A DNA stretch of 64,000 nt, from assembly GCA_004535785.1 (NCBI GenBank), contig SPIB01000001.1, positions 1,574,116-1,638,115 on the forward strand, in the 5' to 3' direction. Source of the stretch: Gammaproteobacteria bacterium LSUCC0112. GTDB taxonomy: Bacteria; Pseudomonadota; Gammaproteobacteria; Pseudomonadales; Pseudohongiellaceae. The first letter of the stretch is position 1. Each line of letters starts with the position of its first letter. Positions 29,413-37,925 of this stretch are shown here, piece after piece. A program made the translations under genes and the position numbers. The notes under the pieces are model-generated. The model saw only the letters and a program-made list of their open reading frames with translations, was not told the origin of the DNA and ran no database searches.

Positions 29413-29940
29413 TCAGAAGCGACTTTCTGGCGTAAAAAGGCCGACTTTCAGCCCCTTGGTGGTATAAATGACCTTACCATCAACGGCAACTGTGCCGTCC
29501 GCAATGCCCATCACGAGTTTGCGTTCAATGATGCGGCTTAATGAAATTTCATACGTGACTTTGCTGGCTGTCGGCAGAATTTCGCCACTGAACTTGACTT
29601 CACCCGCGCCCAGCGCGCGACCTTTACCGAGATTGCCACGCCATCCCAGATAAAAACCGACCAGTTGCCACATGGCGTCCAGGCCGAGGCAGCCCGGCAT
29701 CACCGGATCATCTGGAAAGTGGCATGCAAAAAACCATAAATCAGGGTGGATATCGAGTTCCGCGATGATCAGGCCTTTGCCATGCTCGCCGCCGTGGTCA
29801 TTGATTTCCACGATTCTGTCCAGCATCAACATGTTGCCGACGGGCAGTTTGGCATTGCCCGGGCCGAACATGCGACCGTAACCGCAGTCAATCAGCTCAT
29901 CTTTGTTGTAGGAGCTTTTGGGTGTAAATCCTGTATTCAT
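29413..29940 (-). CDS. fabA: 3-hydroxydecanoyl-ACP dehydratase/isomerase
   Basis: A 175-residue enzyme that makes and isomerises trans-2-decenoyl-ACP, the branch point to unsaturated fatty acids. Catalytic His74 is in [14 protein letters not shown] and Asp88 in [10 protein letters not shown], as in E. coli FabA. The start at 29940 ([17 protein letters not shown]) matches homologues; the long upstream open frame to 30066 is promoter DNA. A 21-bp inverted repeat lies about 55 bp upstream. Confidence 0.97.
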   Translation of the reverse strand: MNTGFTPKSSYNKDELIDCGYGRMFGPGNAKLPVGNMLMLDRIVEINDHGGEHGKGLIIAELDIHPDLWFFACHFPDDPVMPGCLGLDAMWQLVGFYLGWRGNLGKGRALGAGEVKFSGEILPTASKVTYEISLSRIIERKLVMGIADGTVAVDGKVIYTTKGLKVGLFTPESRF

Positions 29941-29994
29941 ATGGGTAGAACAACACCTTGGTTTCACAAAGTGCGCAAGTTTATCCCGACAAAA

Positions 29995-30015
29995 CAAAAT
30001 AATCGAACTATTTTG
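29995..30015. promoter_or_regulatory. Inverted repeat in the fabA promoter region
   Basis: CAAAATA-N7-TATTTTG is a perfect 7-bp dyad beside a possible -10 (TAAACT, minus strand, around 29981-29986). Fatty acid genes of this type are often controlled by TetR-type repressors; which protein would bind here is unknown. Confidence 0.45.
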
Positions 30016-30113
30016 CCGCAGGCTCCCCTTGAAACAGCGTGTCCGGGCGCTGGCACCTGTAAGCAAACGATGTTCTGAGATAGACTTGGCATTACGGTTA
30101 ACAAGGAAGCAAT

Positions 30114-31631
30114 ATGATCATCCCCGTTATTCTTGCAGGTGGCACCGGGTCAAGATTATGGCCACTCTCAAGGCAATTAAGCCCCAAACAATTTATGGCC
30201 ATGCCAGAGTCCGCGACCCTGACCAAGATAGTCTCAACAGGGGACGTGGCTGATGTCGGCAGTGATACAACCTTGTTCCAAGCCACATTATTGCGTTTGC
30301 AAGGCATCGAGGGGTTAAGTGCTCCTCTCATCATCTGCAATGAAGAGCATCGTTTTCTGGTTGCGGAACAGTTGCGGCAACTCGGCATGATGGATGCCAC
30401 CATTGTGTTGGAACCCATGGGGCGCAATACCGCTCCTGCCCTCACACTCGCTGCCGAATTGATTGGACATTTGTCCGCAGTGACCGAAACGAACGTTGAT
30501 GAGCCAGCCCTGATGCTGGTATTGCCGGCGGATCATGTCATTCGCGATGCGCGTGTGTTTCATCACTGTGTCGTGATCGCAAGGCAACATGCCAGCGCCG
30601 GGGCGATGGTGACATTTGGTATCCGCCCCCTTTATCCGGAAACGGGATATGGCTATATCCAGCGCGGAGAAGCGATCGGTGACGCGGCCCATCCAGCATT
30701 CAACGTTCAGCGATTTGTGGAAAAACCGGATATTGAGGTTGCCCGCCAGTATCTCGATGCCGGTAACTACGATTGGAACAGCGGCATGTTTTTAGTCGGG
30801 CGTGACCGGTGGTTACAGGAAGTTGAGCAGCATGCGCCCGGCATCGCCCGACAGTGCCGACTGGCCAGCCTCAGTGCACGGGTGGATGGCGACTTCACAC
30901 GGATTGATGCGGCAGCGTTTGCGGCTTGTCCGTCAGATTCGATTGACTATGCTGTGATGGAGAAGACCTCCCGAGCCGTGGTTGTGCCAATGGAAGCTGC
31001 CTGGAACGATCTGGGCGCCTGGAGCTCACTCTGGGATGTGAGTGCTGTTAAAACAGAGGACAACAATGTGCTGCGTGGTGATACGCATGTCATCAATGTC
31101 AGTCAAAGTTATATCCGCGCGGATTCCCGACTGGTTGTTGCTATTGGCATGCACAATGCAGTGATCGTTGAAACCCCGGATGCCGTGCTGGTTGCGGATA
31201 AAGATCAGGTGCAGGATGTTAAAAAAGTAGTGCAGTGGCTGGAGAGGATGGCTCGTCCTGAAGCGATATTGCACACGCTGGTCTACCGGCCGTGGGGATC
31301 GTATGAGTCATTGGCCAACGGTCCGGGATTTCAGGTCAAGCGCATCAGGGTCCGGCCCGGTGCTTCATTGTCGTTGCAGATGCACCATAAAAGAGCAGAG
31401 CATTGGGTGGTGATCCAGGGTGTCGCCACCGTGACCTGCGATGAACGCGTTTTTGACTTGCATGCCAATCAGTCTACGTTTATCCCGCTTGGCAGCCGCC
31501 ACCGCCTGCAGAACAGGACCGGCGAGTGGGTTGAATTGATCGAAGTGCAGACCGGCACCTATCTAGGTGAGGATGATATTGTTCGATTTGATGATGACTA
31601 TGGTCGAGTACCAACAGGAGTGAGTTCTTAA
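30114..31631 (+). CDS. manC: Mannose-1-phosphate guanylyltransferase/mannose-6-phosphate isomerase
   Basis: A 505-residue bifunctional enzyme (ManC/AlgA type) producing GDP-mannose. The nucleotidyltransferase domain starts with [19 protein letters not shown], then LPADHVIRD and [10 protein letters not shown]. The C-terminal cupin domain (about 385-505) carries [10 protein letters not shown] and [13 protein letters not shown], the type II phosphomannose isomerase site. The ATG has an AAGG ribosome binding site. Its stop shares one base with the galU start, so the two are coupled. Confidence 0.95.
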   Translation: MIIPVILAGGTGSRLWPLSRQLSPKQFMAMPESATLTKIVSTGDVADVGSDTTLFQATLLRLQGIEGLSAPLIICNEEHRFLVAEQLRQLGMMDATIVLEPMGRNTAPALTLAAELIGHLSAVTETNVDEPALMLVLPADHVIRDARVFHHCVVIARQHASAGAMVTFGIRPLYPETGYGYIQRGEAIGDAAHPAFNVQRFVEKPDIEVARQYLDAGNYDWNSGMFLVGRDRWLQEVEQHAPGIARQCRLASLSARVDGDFTRIDAAAFAACPSDSIDYAVMEKTSRAVVVPMEAAWNDLGAWSSLWDVSAVKTEDNNVLRGDTHVINVSQSYIRADSRLVVAIGMHNAVIVETPDAVLVADKDQVQDVKKVVQWLERMARPEAILHTLVYRPWGSYESLANGPGFQVKRIRVRPGASLSLQMHHKRAEHWVVIQGVATVTCDERVFDLHANQSTFIPLGSRHRLQNRTGEWVELIEVQTGTYLGEDDIVRFDDDYGRVPTGVSS

Positions 31632-32464
31632 TGATCAGGAAATGTCTGTTCCCCGCCGCCGGTTATGGCACACGATTTCTGCCGGCTACCAAGTCAATGC
31701 CAAAAGAGATGTTGCCGTTGGTCAACAAACCATTGATCCAGTATGGCGTTGAAGAAGCGCTGGCAGCGGGAATCAATGGGATGGCTATTGTGACGGGGCG
31801 CGGCAAACGCGCAATCGAGGATCATTTTGATATCAGTTACGAACTTGAACATCAAATCGCGGGAACGTCCAAGGAAGCGGCGTTAAAAGATATTCGTCAC
31901 CTGATCAACGTATGTACATTTTCCTACACGCGGCAGGTGGAAATGAAAGGCCTCGGGCACGCCATTCTCACTGGCGAAACACTGATAGGCAACGAGCCAT
32001 TTGCGGTGCTGCTTGCGGATGACTATTGTGTCACCGAGCCAGGCGAAGACCCTGTGTTGTTGCAGATGGTAAAGCTGTACCAGAAATATCGATGCAGTAT
32101 TGTGGCGATTGAAGAGGTCCCGCACGATGAAACCTCCAAGTACGGTGTAATTGGGGGTGTTGAAGAGGCGCCTGGTGTGTATCGTGTGCGTCAGATGGTC
32201 GAAAAACCAGATCCGGCGGATGCCCCGTCGAATCTTGCCATCATCGGCCGTTACATTCTGACGCCGGACATTTTTGACATCCTGCGCGTCACCCCGGCAG
32301 GTCGGAACGGCGAATTACAAATTACGGATGCGTTGATGACGCAGGCAACGTACGGGCGAGTTCTTGGATTTAAATTTAAAGGCCGGCGCTTTGATTGCGG
32401 TTCAGTAGAGGGTTTTATTGACGCGACTAATTACGCCTATCAGCACATCTACAAGCGCAAGTGA
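31631..32464 (+). CDS. galU: UTP-glucose-1-phosphate uridylyltransferase
   Basis: A 277-residue enzyme making UDP-glucose. It has the N-terminal [23 protein letters not shown] signature (in part: [12 protein letters not shown]), the middle LLADDYCV and the late [18 protein letters not shown]. It sits between manC and manB, so the operon supplies GDP-mannose and UDP-glucose for exopolysaccharide or lipopolysaccharide. No glycosyltransferases lie next to it. Confidence 0.97.
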   Translation: MIRKCLFPAAGYGTRFLPATKSMPKEMLPLVNKPLIQYGVEEALAAGINGMAIVTGRGKRAIEDHFDISYELEHQIAGTSKEAALKDIRHLINVCTFSYTRQVEMKGLGHAILTGETLIGNEPFAVLLADDYCVTEPGEDPVLLQMVKLYQKYRCSIVAIEEVPHDETSKYGVIGGVEEAPGVYRVRQMVEKPDPADAPSNLAIIGRYILTPDIFDILRVTPAGRNGELQITDALMTQATYGRVLGFKFKGRRFDCGSVEGFIDATNYAYQHIYKRK

Positions 32465-32475
32465 GTCAGACCACC

Positions 32476-33822
32476 ATGCACAAAACAATCAGTTGTTTTA
32501 AAGCCTATGACATCCGCGGCCGTGTTCCCGATCAATTGAATGAAGACATCGCTTATCGCATCGGGCGAGCCACAGCGCTGTTTTTAAATCCAACAACGAT
32601 GGTTGTCGGGCATGATATCCGGCTGAGCAGCCCTGCCTTGTGTGATGCACTCAGTCGTGGCCTTATGGATGGTGGTGCGGACGTGATTGATATCGGTCTG
32701 TGCGGCACAGAGGAGGTGTATTTTGCGACGTCGCACCTGAATGCAGATGGCGGCATCATTGTGACTGCCAGTCATAATCCTCAGGACTATAACGGGATGA
32801 AACTGGTGCGCGAAGAGTCGCGCCCGATCAGTGGTGATACCGGGTTAAATGATATTCGTGCGCTGGCAGAAGCAGGTGTGTTCCCTGACAGTGAGCGTCA
32901 GGGGAAACTGACTCATCAGGACACCCGACCCGCCTACGTGCAGCATCTGTTGTCGTATATTGATCTGAGCGTTCTGAAGCCGTTAAAGCTGGTGGTCAAT
33001 GCGGGCAATGGTGGAGCCGGTATTGTTGCAGATGCACTGGCAGAGCACCTGCCCTTTGAATTTATCCGGGTACACCATCAGGCCGATGGCCATTTTCCAA
33101 ATGGTGTTCCCAACCCCTTGCTGGAAGAAAACCGTGCGCCGACTATTGATGCGATCAACGCGCACAACGCTGATATCGGCATTGCGTGGGATGGTGATTT
33201 TGACCGATGTTTCTTTTTTGATGAGACGGGTTATTTTATCGAGGGTTACTACATCGTAGGTTTATTGGCGCAAAGTTTTCTGGAAAAAAATCCGGGTGCC
33301 GCTATCATTCACGATCCGCGTCTGACCTGGAATACGCAGGCGGTGTGCGACGAGTTTGGTGGGCGTGCAGTGCAATGTAAAACCGGGCATGCCTTTATCA
33401 AGGAGCGTATGCGTCTGGAGGATGCGGTTTATGGTGGCGAAATGAGTGCGCATCATTACTTCCGGGATTTTGCGTATTGCGACAGTGGTATGATTCCCTG
33501 GTTGCTGGTGTCGGAAATGATTTGCAAAACGGGTAAGCCATTGTCTGCGCTGGTTGCAGAGCGAATGGCAGCGTTCCCCGCGAGTGGTGAAATCAATCGC
33601 ACCGTACAGGATGCTGCTGCCTTGATCAAAAAGGTAGAAGCGACTTACAGTGATGACGCGGTGATGATTGATTACACCGATGGACTCAGTATGAATTTTG
33701 ACAACTGGCGTTTTAACTTGCGCATGTCCAATACCGAGCCGGTGGTGCGCCTGAACGTTGAGTCACGTGCTGACGAAGCGTTGATGCAGGAAAAAACCGC
33801 GGAACTGCTGGCACTGTTTTAA
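32476..33822 (+). CDS. manB: Phosphomannomutase
   Basis: A 448-residue alpha-D-phosphohexomutase converting mannose-6-P to mannose-1-P, close to E. coli CpsG/ManB. It has the phosphoserine loop [15 protein letters not shown], the metal loop [11 protein letters not shown], the sugar loop [17 protein letters not shown] and the phosphate loop [15 protein letters not shown]. The ATG at 32476 fits the family ([15 protein letters not shown]); a GTG at 32461 overlapping the galU stop is a coupled alternative adding five residues. Its stop overlaps the convergent GNAT stop (shared TTAA). Confidence 0.95.
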   Translation: MHKTISCFKAYDIRGRVPDQLNEDIAYRIGRATALFLNPTTMVVGHDIRLSSPALCDALSRGLMDGGADVIDIGLCGTEEVYFATSHLNADGGIIVTASHNPQDYNGMKLVREESRPISGDTGLNDIRALAEAGVFPDSERQGKLTHQDTRPAYVQHLLSYIDLSVLKPLKLVVNAGNGGAGIVADALAEHLPFEFIRVHHQADGHFPNGVPNPLLEENRAPTIDAINAHNADIGIAWDGDFDRCFFFDETGYFIEGYYIVGLLAQSFLEKNPGAAIIHDPRLTWNTQAVCDEFGGRAVQCKTGHAFIKERMRLEDAVYGGEMSAHHYFRDFAYCDSGMIPWLLVSEMICKTGKPLSALVAERMAAFPASGEINRTVQDAAALIKKVEATYSDDAVMIDYTDGLSMNFDNWRFNLRMSNTEPVVRLNVESRADEALMQEKTAELLALF

Positions 33823-34274
33823 GTGCCCTGTAGAGACATCTCATATCTGAAGTTGTCCTCAGCAACAACATCAAACCCCAGTCGTCTGTAGAACAGATGG
33901 GCTGGGTTGTTTCTGAGGACACTCAAACGGATAGGCAAATCCTCATGGTTTGCCTGATCAATCAACAAGTTCATGACATGAGTGCCGATGCCCTGGCGTT
34001 GCGCGGGTGCCGTCAGCAGCAACATTTCCAGATACAGATGATCAGTTTTGTGTTTTAAACAGTAACCGCCAACATCTTCTGAATTGCGGGTGATAATCAC
34101 AAAACTGGATGCTGGCAGGTTTGCCAGAAAGCTGTGTCGCTGAAATAATTCATTCCAACCCCAGGTTTGTGCAATGTACTGCTGCAAGCCTTCCTTGAAC
34201 AGCAGATAGGCCCAGTCCATTTCCTCAATTTCAGCTTTGCGAAAGCTGAGTTGGTCGTGATGTGACGCAGGCAT
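33819..34274 (-). CDS. GNAT-family N-acetyltransferase
   Basis: A 151-residue single-domain acetyltransferase. The acetyl-CoA pocket motif A is present as [20 protein letters not shown] (Q/R-x-x-G-x-G/A), preceded by a beta bulge (LYLEML) and followed by [19 protein letters not shown], the typical motif B. The start at 34274 ([15 protein letters not shown]) is the first ATG; a TTG at 34313 would overlap the upstream gene. It lies 4 bp after the RimB-RimK gene, so it is probably cotranscribed; an acetyl acceptor cannot be inferred. Confidence 0.88.
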   Translation of the reverse strand: MPASHHDQLSFRKAEIEEMDWAYLLFKEGLQQYIAQTWGWNELFQRHSFLANLPASSFVIITRNSEDVGGYCLKHKTDHLYLEMLLLTAPAQRQGIGTHVMNLLIDQANHEDLPIRLSVLRNNPAHLFYRRLGFDVVAEDNFRYEMSLQGT

Positions 34275-34278
34275 GACA

Positions 34279-35715
34279 TCATTCCCTTGCCAGTGGTTCA
34301 AGCGGTGATCCAACCGGTGTTGCCAGTCGACGTTTCCAGCCCAGTTGCTTTTCTACGGTGCTGATTAACGTGCCGGCAAGATCCTTGCCACTGACATCCT
34401 CAAGATCGCCCAGTGAAGGTGAACTGTTTACTTCCAGCAGCAAGGGGCCTTTACGGGAACGGATGATATCAACGCCGGCAACCTTGAGGCTCATCACTTT
34501 TGCCGCACGCAGGGCCAGTTTTCGTTCCTCCGCCGTTAAACGCACAGCGGTGACGCTGTTGCCTTCCTGCCGATTGCTGCGGAAGTGTCCGGGTGCGGCC
34601 TGCCGCTCAACAGCACTGACAACCTTGTTATCAACCACCAGTAGTCTGAGCGAACGCCCTTCAGCTTCTTTGATGAATTCCTGCACCAGCAGATTGGCCT
34701 GCAGGGATCGAAATGCGTTAATCAGGCTTTCACCGGCGTTTCGTGATTCCGCCAATACCACGCCACGATGGTGAGGACCTTCCAGCAGTTTGACAACAAG
34801 TGGCGCCCCGTTGACCATATTGATTAAATCGTCGGTATCCAGTGGGCTATCCGCAAACCCGGTGGTGGGAATTGGTAGTCCATGCTGCAGCAAATGTTGC
34901 AACGAAAAAAGTTTGTCGCGGGACTGACTGATAGCTTGTGCACTGTTCAGCGAGTAAATACCGAGGCTTTCAAATTGACGAACCAGCGCGCAGCCATAAA
35001 ACGTCAAGTCAGGACGAATACGCGGGATGACGGCATCAAGGTTGTTGAGTAACTTTCCGCCACGGTAGTGAATTTCCGGATGCTCAGCGTCCAGCTTCAT
35101 ATAACATTGCCGAACGTCGTAAAAGCGGATGCGGTGCCCTCGTTCTTCACCGGCTTCCATGATGCGTTGATTACTGACCAGGTCTGGGTTGCTGGCCAGC
35201 AGTCCAATGCGGAGTCCTGCGCTTTCACGGGTGTGCTGATGATACAGTTGATCAATCTGACTGCTACTGACTTTGCCACCCAAAAACGAACAGGAAGGGT
35301 CAACCAGCATGCGACCATTCATGGCTTCGCGACCGAGTAGCATCCGGTATCCCATGGAATCCCGGTTGGTCAGTGTTAACTCAATATCCCATTGTTGATC
35401 CCGGTGGCGTAAGGTTGTCTTGACGACGTAGCGTTTTTCACCAATTCCACTCGAACTTTTCACGACACGTTTGTCGATGATTTCAGCTTCACAGCGCACA
35501 ATTGTGCGACGATTGCCTTGCAGTGGGTGCACCTCAAAGCTGACGTAATTAATGCCGGCGCGCGAAAAAGCCCGAATATTAAATGCGTGTAATGATGATG
35601 TTTTGGCGCCAGAATCTACCCGGACTTTTATCGCAGGTATACCAATCTGTGGCAGTGAGCACCATTCCTCGCTGCCAACCACTATTTTTTGTGCAAGCTC
35701 CGTTCGTTCTATCAT
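34279..35715 (-). CDS. RimB-like aspartyl protease domain fused to RimK-family ATP-grasp ligase
   Basis: A 478-residue two-domain protein. Residues about 5-155 form a RimB/'ATP-dependent zinc protease' (retropepsin-like) domain with catalytic-type Asp34 in VRVDSGAKTSSLHAF and the loop YRMLLGREAM. Residues about 165-465 form a RimK-type ATP-grasp ligase: PRIRPDLTFYGCAL, the nucleotide lysines in PLVVKLLEGPHHRGV, VQEFIKEAEGRSLRLLVV and the metal motif LLLEVNSSPSLGDLE. RimK adds glutamates to the C-terminus of ribosomal protein S6, and RimB-like proteins are usually separate. The start overlaps the pgi stop by 4 nt (ATGA), so it is coupled to pgi. The substrate here is not known. Confidence 0.9.
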   Translation of the reverse strand: MIERTELAQKIVVGSEEWCSLPQIGIPAIKVRVDSGAKTSSLHAFNIRAFSRAGINYVSFEVHPLQGNRRTIVRCEAEIIDKRVVKSSSGIGEKRYVVKTTLRHRDQQWDIELTLTNRDSMGYRMLLGREAMNGRMLVDPSCSFLGGKVSSSQIDQLYHQHTRESAGLRIGLLASNPDLVSNQRIMEAGEERGHRIRFYDVRQCYMKLDAEHPEIHYRGGKLLNNLDAVIPRIRPDLTFYGCALVRQFESLGIYSLNSAQAISQSRDKLFSLQHLLQHGLPIPTTGFADSPLDTDDLINMVNGAPLVVKLLEGPHHRGVVLAESRNAGESLINAFRSLQANLLVQEFIKEAEGRSLRLLVVDNKVVSAVERQAAPGHFRSNRQEGNSVTAVRLTAEERKLALRAAKVMSLKVAGVDIIRSRKGPLLLEVNSSPSLGDLEDVSGKDLAGTLISTVEKQLGWKRRLATPVGSPLEPLARE

Positions 35716-37364
35716 TGGCCGTGCACGTTCCTCTCAGGCTTCGTCATGTGATTGATCAGATATCTACTCGACGCATCAAGCGATTTGATGGCCTGTTCAT
35801 CACCGCCCAAGGCATCAAACATCGGGCCACTCAACTGTTTACCGATCTCAACACCCCATTGGTCAAAGGCGTTAATGTTCCAGATAACACTCTGCACAAA
35901 CACTTTGTGCTCATAAAGAGCGATCAGTGTCCCAAGTGCGTGGGCATTTAATGACGATAAAACAAATGTACTGCTGGGGCGGTTGCCCGGCACCTGGCGA
36001 TGGTGAGCCAAGATGCTGGACTGCTCGGCCGACAGGCCTTTTTTAATGTTTTCTTCACGCGCTTCGTCATAAGATTTACCGCACATCAAAGCACGGCTTT
36101 GCGCGAGACAATTGGCCAGCAGGTGTTGGTGTTGTTGTTGATCGTCCACGCAACTTGTGTGTGCGACGGCAATAAAGTCTGCAGGGATCATGCGGGTTCC
36201 CTGATGCAGTAACTGATGAAATGAATGTTGGCCATTGGTCCCGGCGCTACCCCAGATAACAGGGCCACTCTGTGCGGCAAGGGCGCACCCATGGCGGTCT
36301 ACGGATTTTCCAAGACTCTCCATTTCCAATTGTTGTAAAAAAGCGGGCAGTAAATGCAGATCTTGTGCGTAAGGCAGAACAACATGGCTGTCGCAGTGCC
36401 AGAAATTTCGATACCAGACGGCGAGCATGCCCATCAAAACAGGCACATTATTTTTTAGGGGGGACGTCAAAAAATGTGAATCTGCTTCAGCAGCACCGGC
36501 AAGCAATTGTTCAAACACGCTCATGGATGTTGCCAGTGCTATCGACAACCCAATCGCTGACCAAAGGGAATAACGACCACCGACCCAGTCCCACATCGGA
36601 AAAATATTATCCGGGTTGATGCCAAAGGATGCCGCGGCAGAGACGTTACTGGACACTGCTACAAAATGTCGGTGTATGTCTTGTTCAGTCCCGCCTTCGC
36701 TCAGATACCACTCTTTTGCCAGTCTGGCATTGCTCAGCGTTTCGAGTGTGGTGAAGGTTTTCGACGCAATAATAAACAGTGTTTTGTCTGCGTCACAATC
36801 TTTCAGGACACTACGAATATGAGCTGGATCTACATTGGAAACAAACAGGCATCGAAGGTTCGGGTGATGAAAGGGTCGCAAGGCTGCAGTCACCATGGCC
36901 GGTCCCAGATCTGAACCACCAATGCCGATGTTAACGATAGTGTTGATGCGGTGTCTCGTAAAACCTTGCCACTCACCCGATTGGATCTGTTCGATAAAGC
37001 GTCTCATTTTTGTCAGAGTTTCAGACACGGTGCCTGCGACATGAGGCATGCTCGCCGGCACATGACCGCGCAGCGCAACATGCAGCGCAGGCCGGTTTTC
37101 GGTGTTATTAACGACATCTCCATTGAACATGGCATGAATGGCATCATTCAGGTTGTATTCGTCGGCCAGTGCCAGCAGTGTGTCCAATGCAGCGGTATCG
37201 ATAAGGTGTTTGGACAGATCAACCATCACGCTGCCGCATTGATGTGTCATCTGTTCAATACGGTTTGGATCGCGGGCAAACATTCCTTCGATGGTGGTGC
37301 CAGACTGCGTCATTCGTAAATGTTGCGCGGCGAGCGCATCCCAACCAGTCGTGCCGACTGCCAT
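35712..37364 (-). CDS. pgi: Glucose-6-phosphate isomerase
   Basis: A 550-residue enzyme interconverting glucose-6-P and fructose-6-P. Motifs are VNIGIGGSDLGPAMV, the family signature VGGRYSLWSAIGLS and the catalytic region WGSAGTNGQHSFHQLLHQG. The start at 37364 has GGG at proper spacing; the ATG at 37370 would place it too close. Length matches E. coli (549). It heads an operon with the RimB-RimK fusion and the GNAT gene. Confidence 0.97.
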   Translation of the reverse strand: MAVGTTGWDALAAQHLRMTQSGTTIEGMFARDPNRIEQMTHQCGSVMVDLSKHLIDTAALDTLLALADEYNLNDAIHAMFNGDVVNNTENRPALHVALRGHVPASMPHVAGTVSETLTKMRRFIEQIQSGEWQGFTRHRINTIVNIGIGGSDLGPAMVTAALRPFHHPNLRCLFVSNVDPAHIRSVLKDCDADKTLFIIASKTFTTLETLSNARLAKEWYLSEGGTEQDIHRHFVAVSSNVSAAASFGINPDNIFPMWDWVGGRYSLWSAIGLSIALATSMSVFEQLLAGAAEADSHFLTSPLKNNVPVLMGMLAVWYRNFWHCDSHVVLPYAQDLHLLPAFLQQLEMESLGKSVDRHGCALAAQSGPVIWGSAGTNGQHSFHQLLHQGTRMIPADFIAVAHTSCVDDQQQHQHLLANCLAQSRALMCGKSYDEAREENIKKGLSAEQSSILAHHRQVPGNRPSSTFVLSSLNAHALGTLIALYEHKVFVQSVIWNINAFDQWGVEIGKQLSGPMFDALGGDEQAIKSLDASSRYLINHMTKPERNVHGQ

Positions 37365-37543
37365 AGTCATCCCTTGCCTGCCTTACTGTTGAAACCCAGT
37401 GTGTTTGGTTTGATACGCTTGAGACTACGTTATCTTATTCGTTTAGGCCGTTCAATTGTCTGGATACCGCAGAACAACGTACAGTAAAGATGAGCATCGT
37501 ACAGCGCAGAGAGAGTTGTTCAAAAAAAACTTTTAAAAACGTC

Positions 37544-37572
37544 TTGCCGACATCAGATGTCGCTGGTAGTAT
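37544..37572 (+). promoter_or_regulatory. Promoter of tRNA-Thr
   Basis: -35 TTGCCG (37544-37549) and -10 TAGTAT (37567-37572) have 17-bp spacing, followed by a GC-rich discriminator (GCGCGGCC) typical of stringently controlled tRNA promoters. Predicted start is near 37579, about 44 bp before the tRNA. Confidence 0.7.
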
Positions 37573-37622
37573 GCGCGGCCTGAATGTTCAGACGATTACG
37601 TGCTTCGTCTGGCGTACTTCAT

Positions 37623-37700
<78 letters not shown>

Positions 37701-37730
37701 CTTAACACTCCCCCCTTTTCTTCGGATTCG

Positions 37731-37773
37731 TACGCAATTTTGCGTAATTTTGCGTGCTTCTGCGTATTTTTTT
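37731..37773 (+). repeat. 10-bp tandem repeats and palindrome with T-run after tRNA-Thr
   Basis: TACGCAATTTTGCGTA (37731-37746) is a 16-bp palindrome with 7-bp arms. TTTTGCGT recurs at 37738, 37748 and, as TTCTGCGT, at 37758, exactly 10 bp apart. The stretch ends with seven T. It may serve as the tRNA terminator (hairpin plus T-run), but the tandem periodicity is not needed for that. Confidence 0.6.
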
Positions 37774-37804
37774 GCCCGATTTACGTATTGATTGCAGCGA
37801 TCGA

Positions 37805-37832
37805 TTGATTTAATGAGTCCGTTCAGTAAAAT
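37805..37832 (+). promoter_or_regulatory. Candidate promoter of the TonB receptor at 37926
   Basis: -35 TTGATT (37805-37810) and -10 TAAAAT (37827-37832), 16-bp spacing, with an approximately 90-nt leader before the receptor gene. Confidence 0.5.
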
Positions 37833-37925
37833 CCCTGTCATATTCGCCACGTTGTCATATCAATATGTCGAATGGAAATAAGAGTAAGAGTCAGGAAGCT
37901 CAAACACTACTTTTAGGGTACTACT

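Noticed and set aside
37701..37925. Integrase attachment duplicate of tRNA-Thr 3' end
   Set aside because: No second copy of the tRNA end and no integrase gene are visible; only the short TTTTGCGT repeats are seen.
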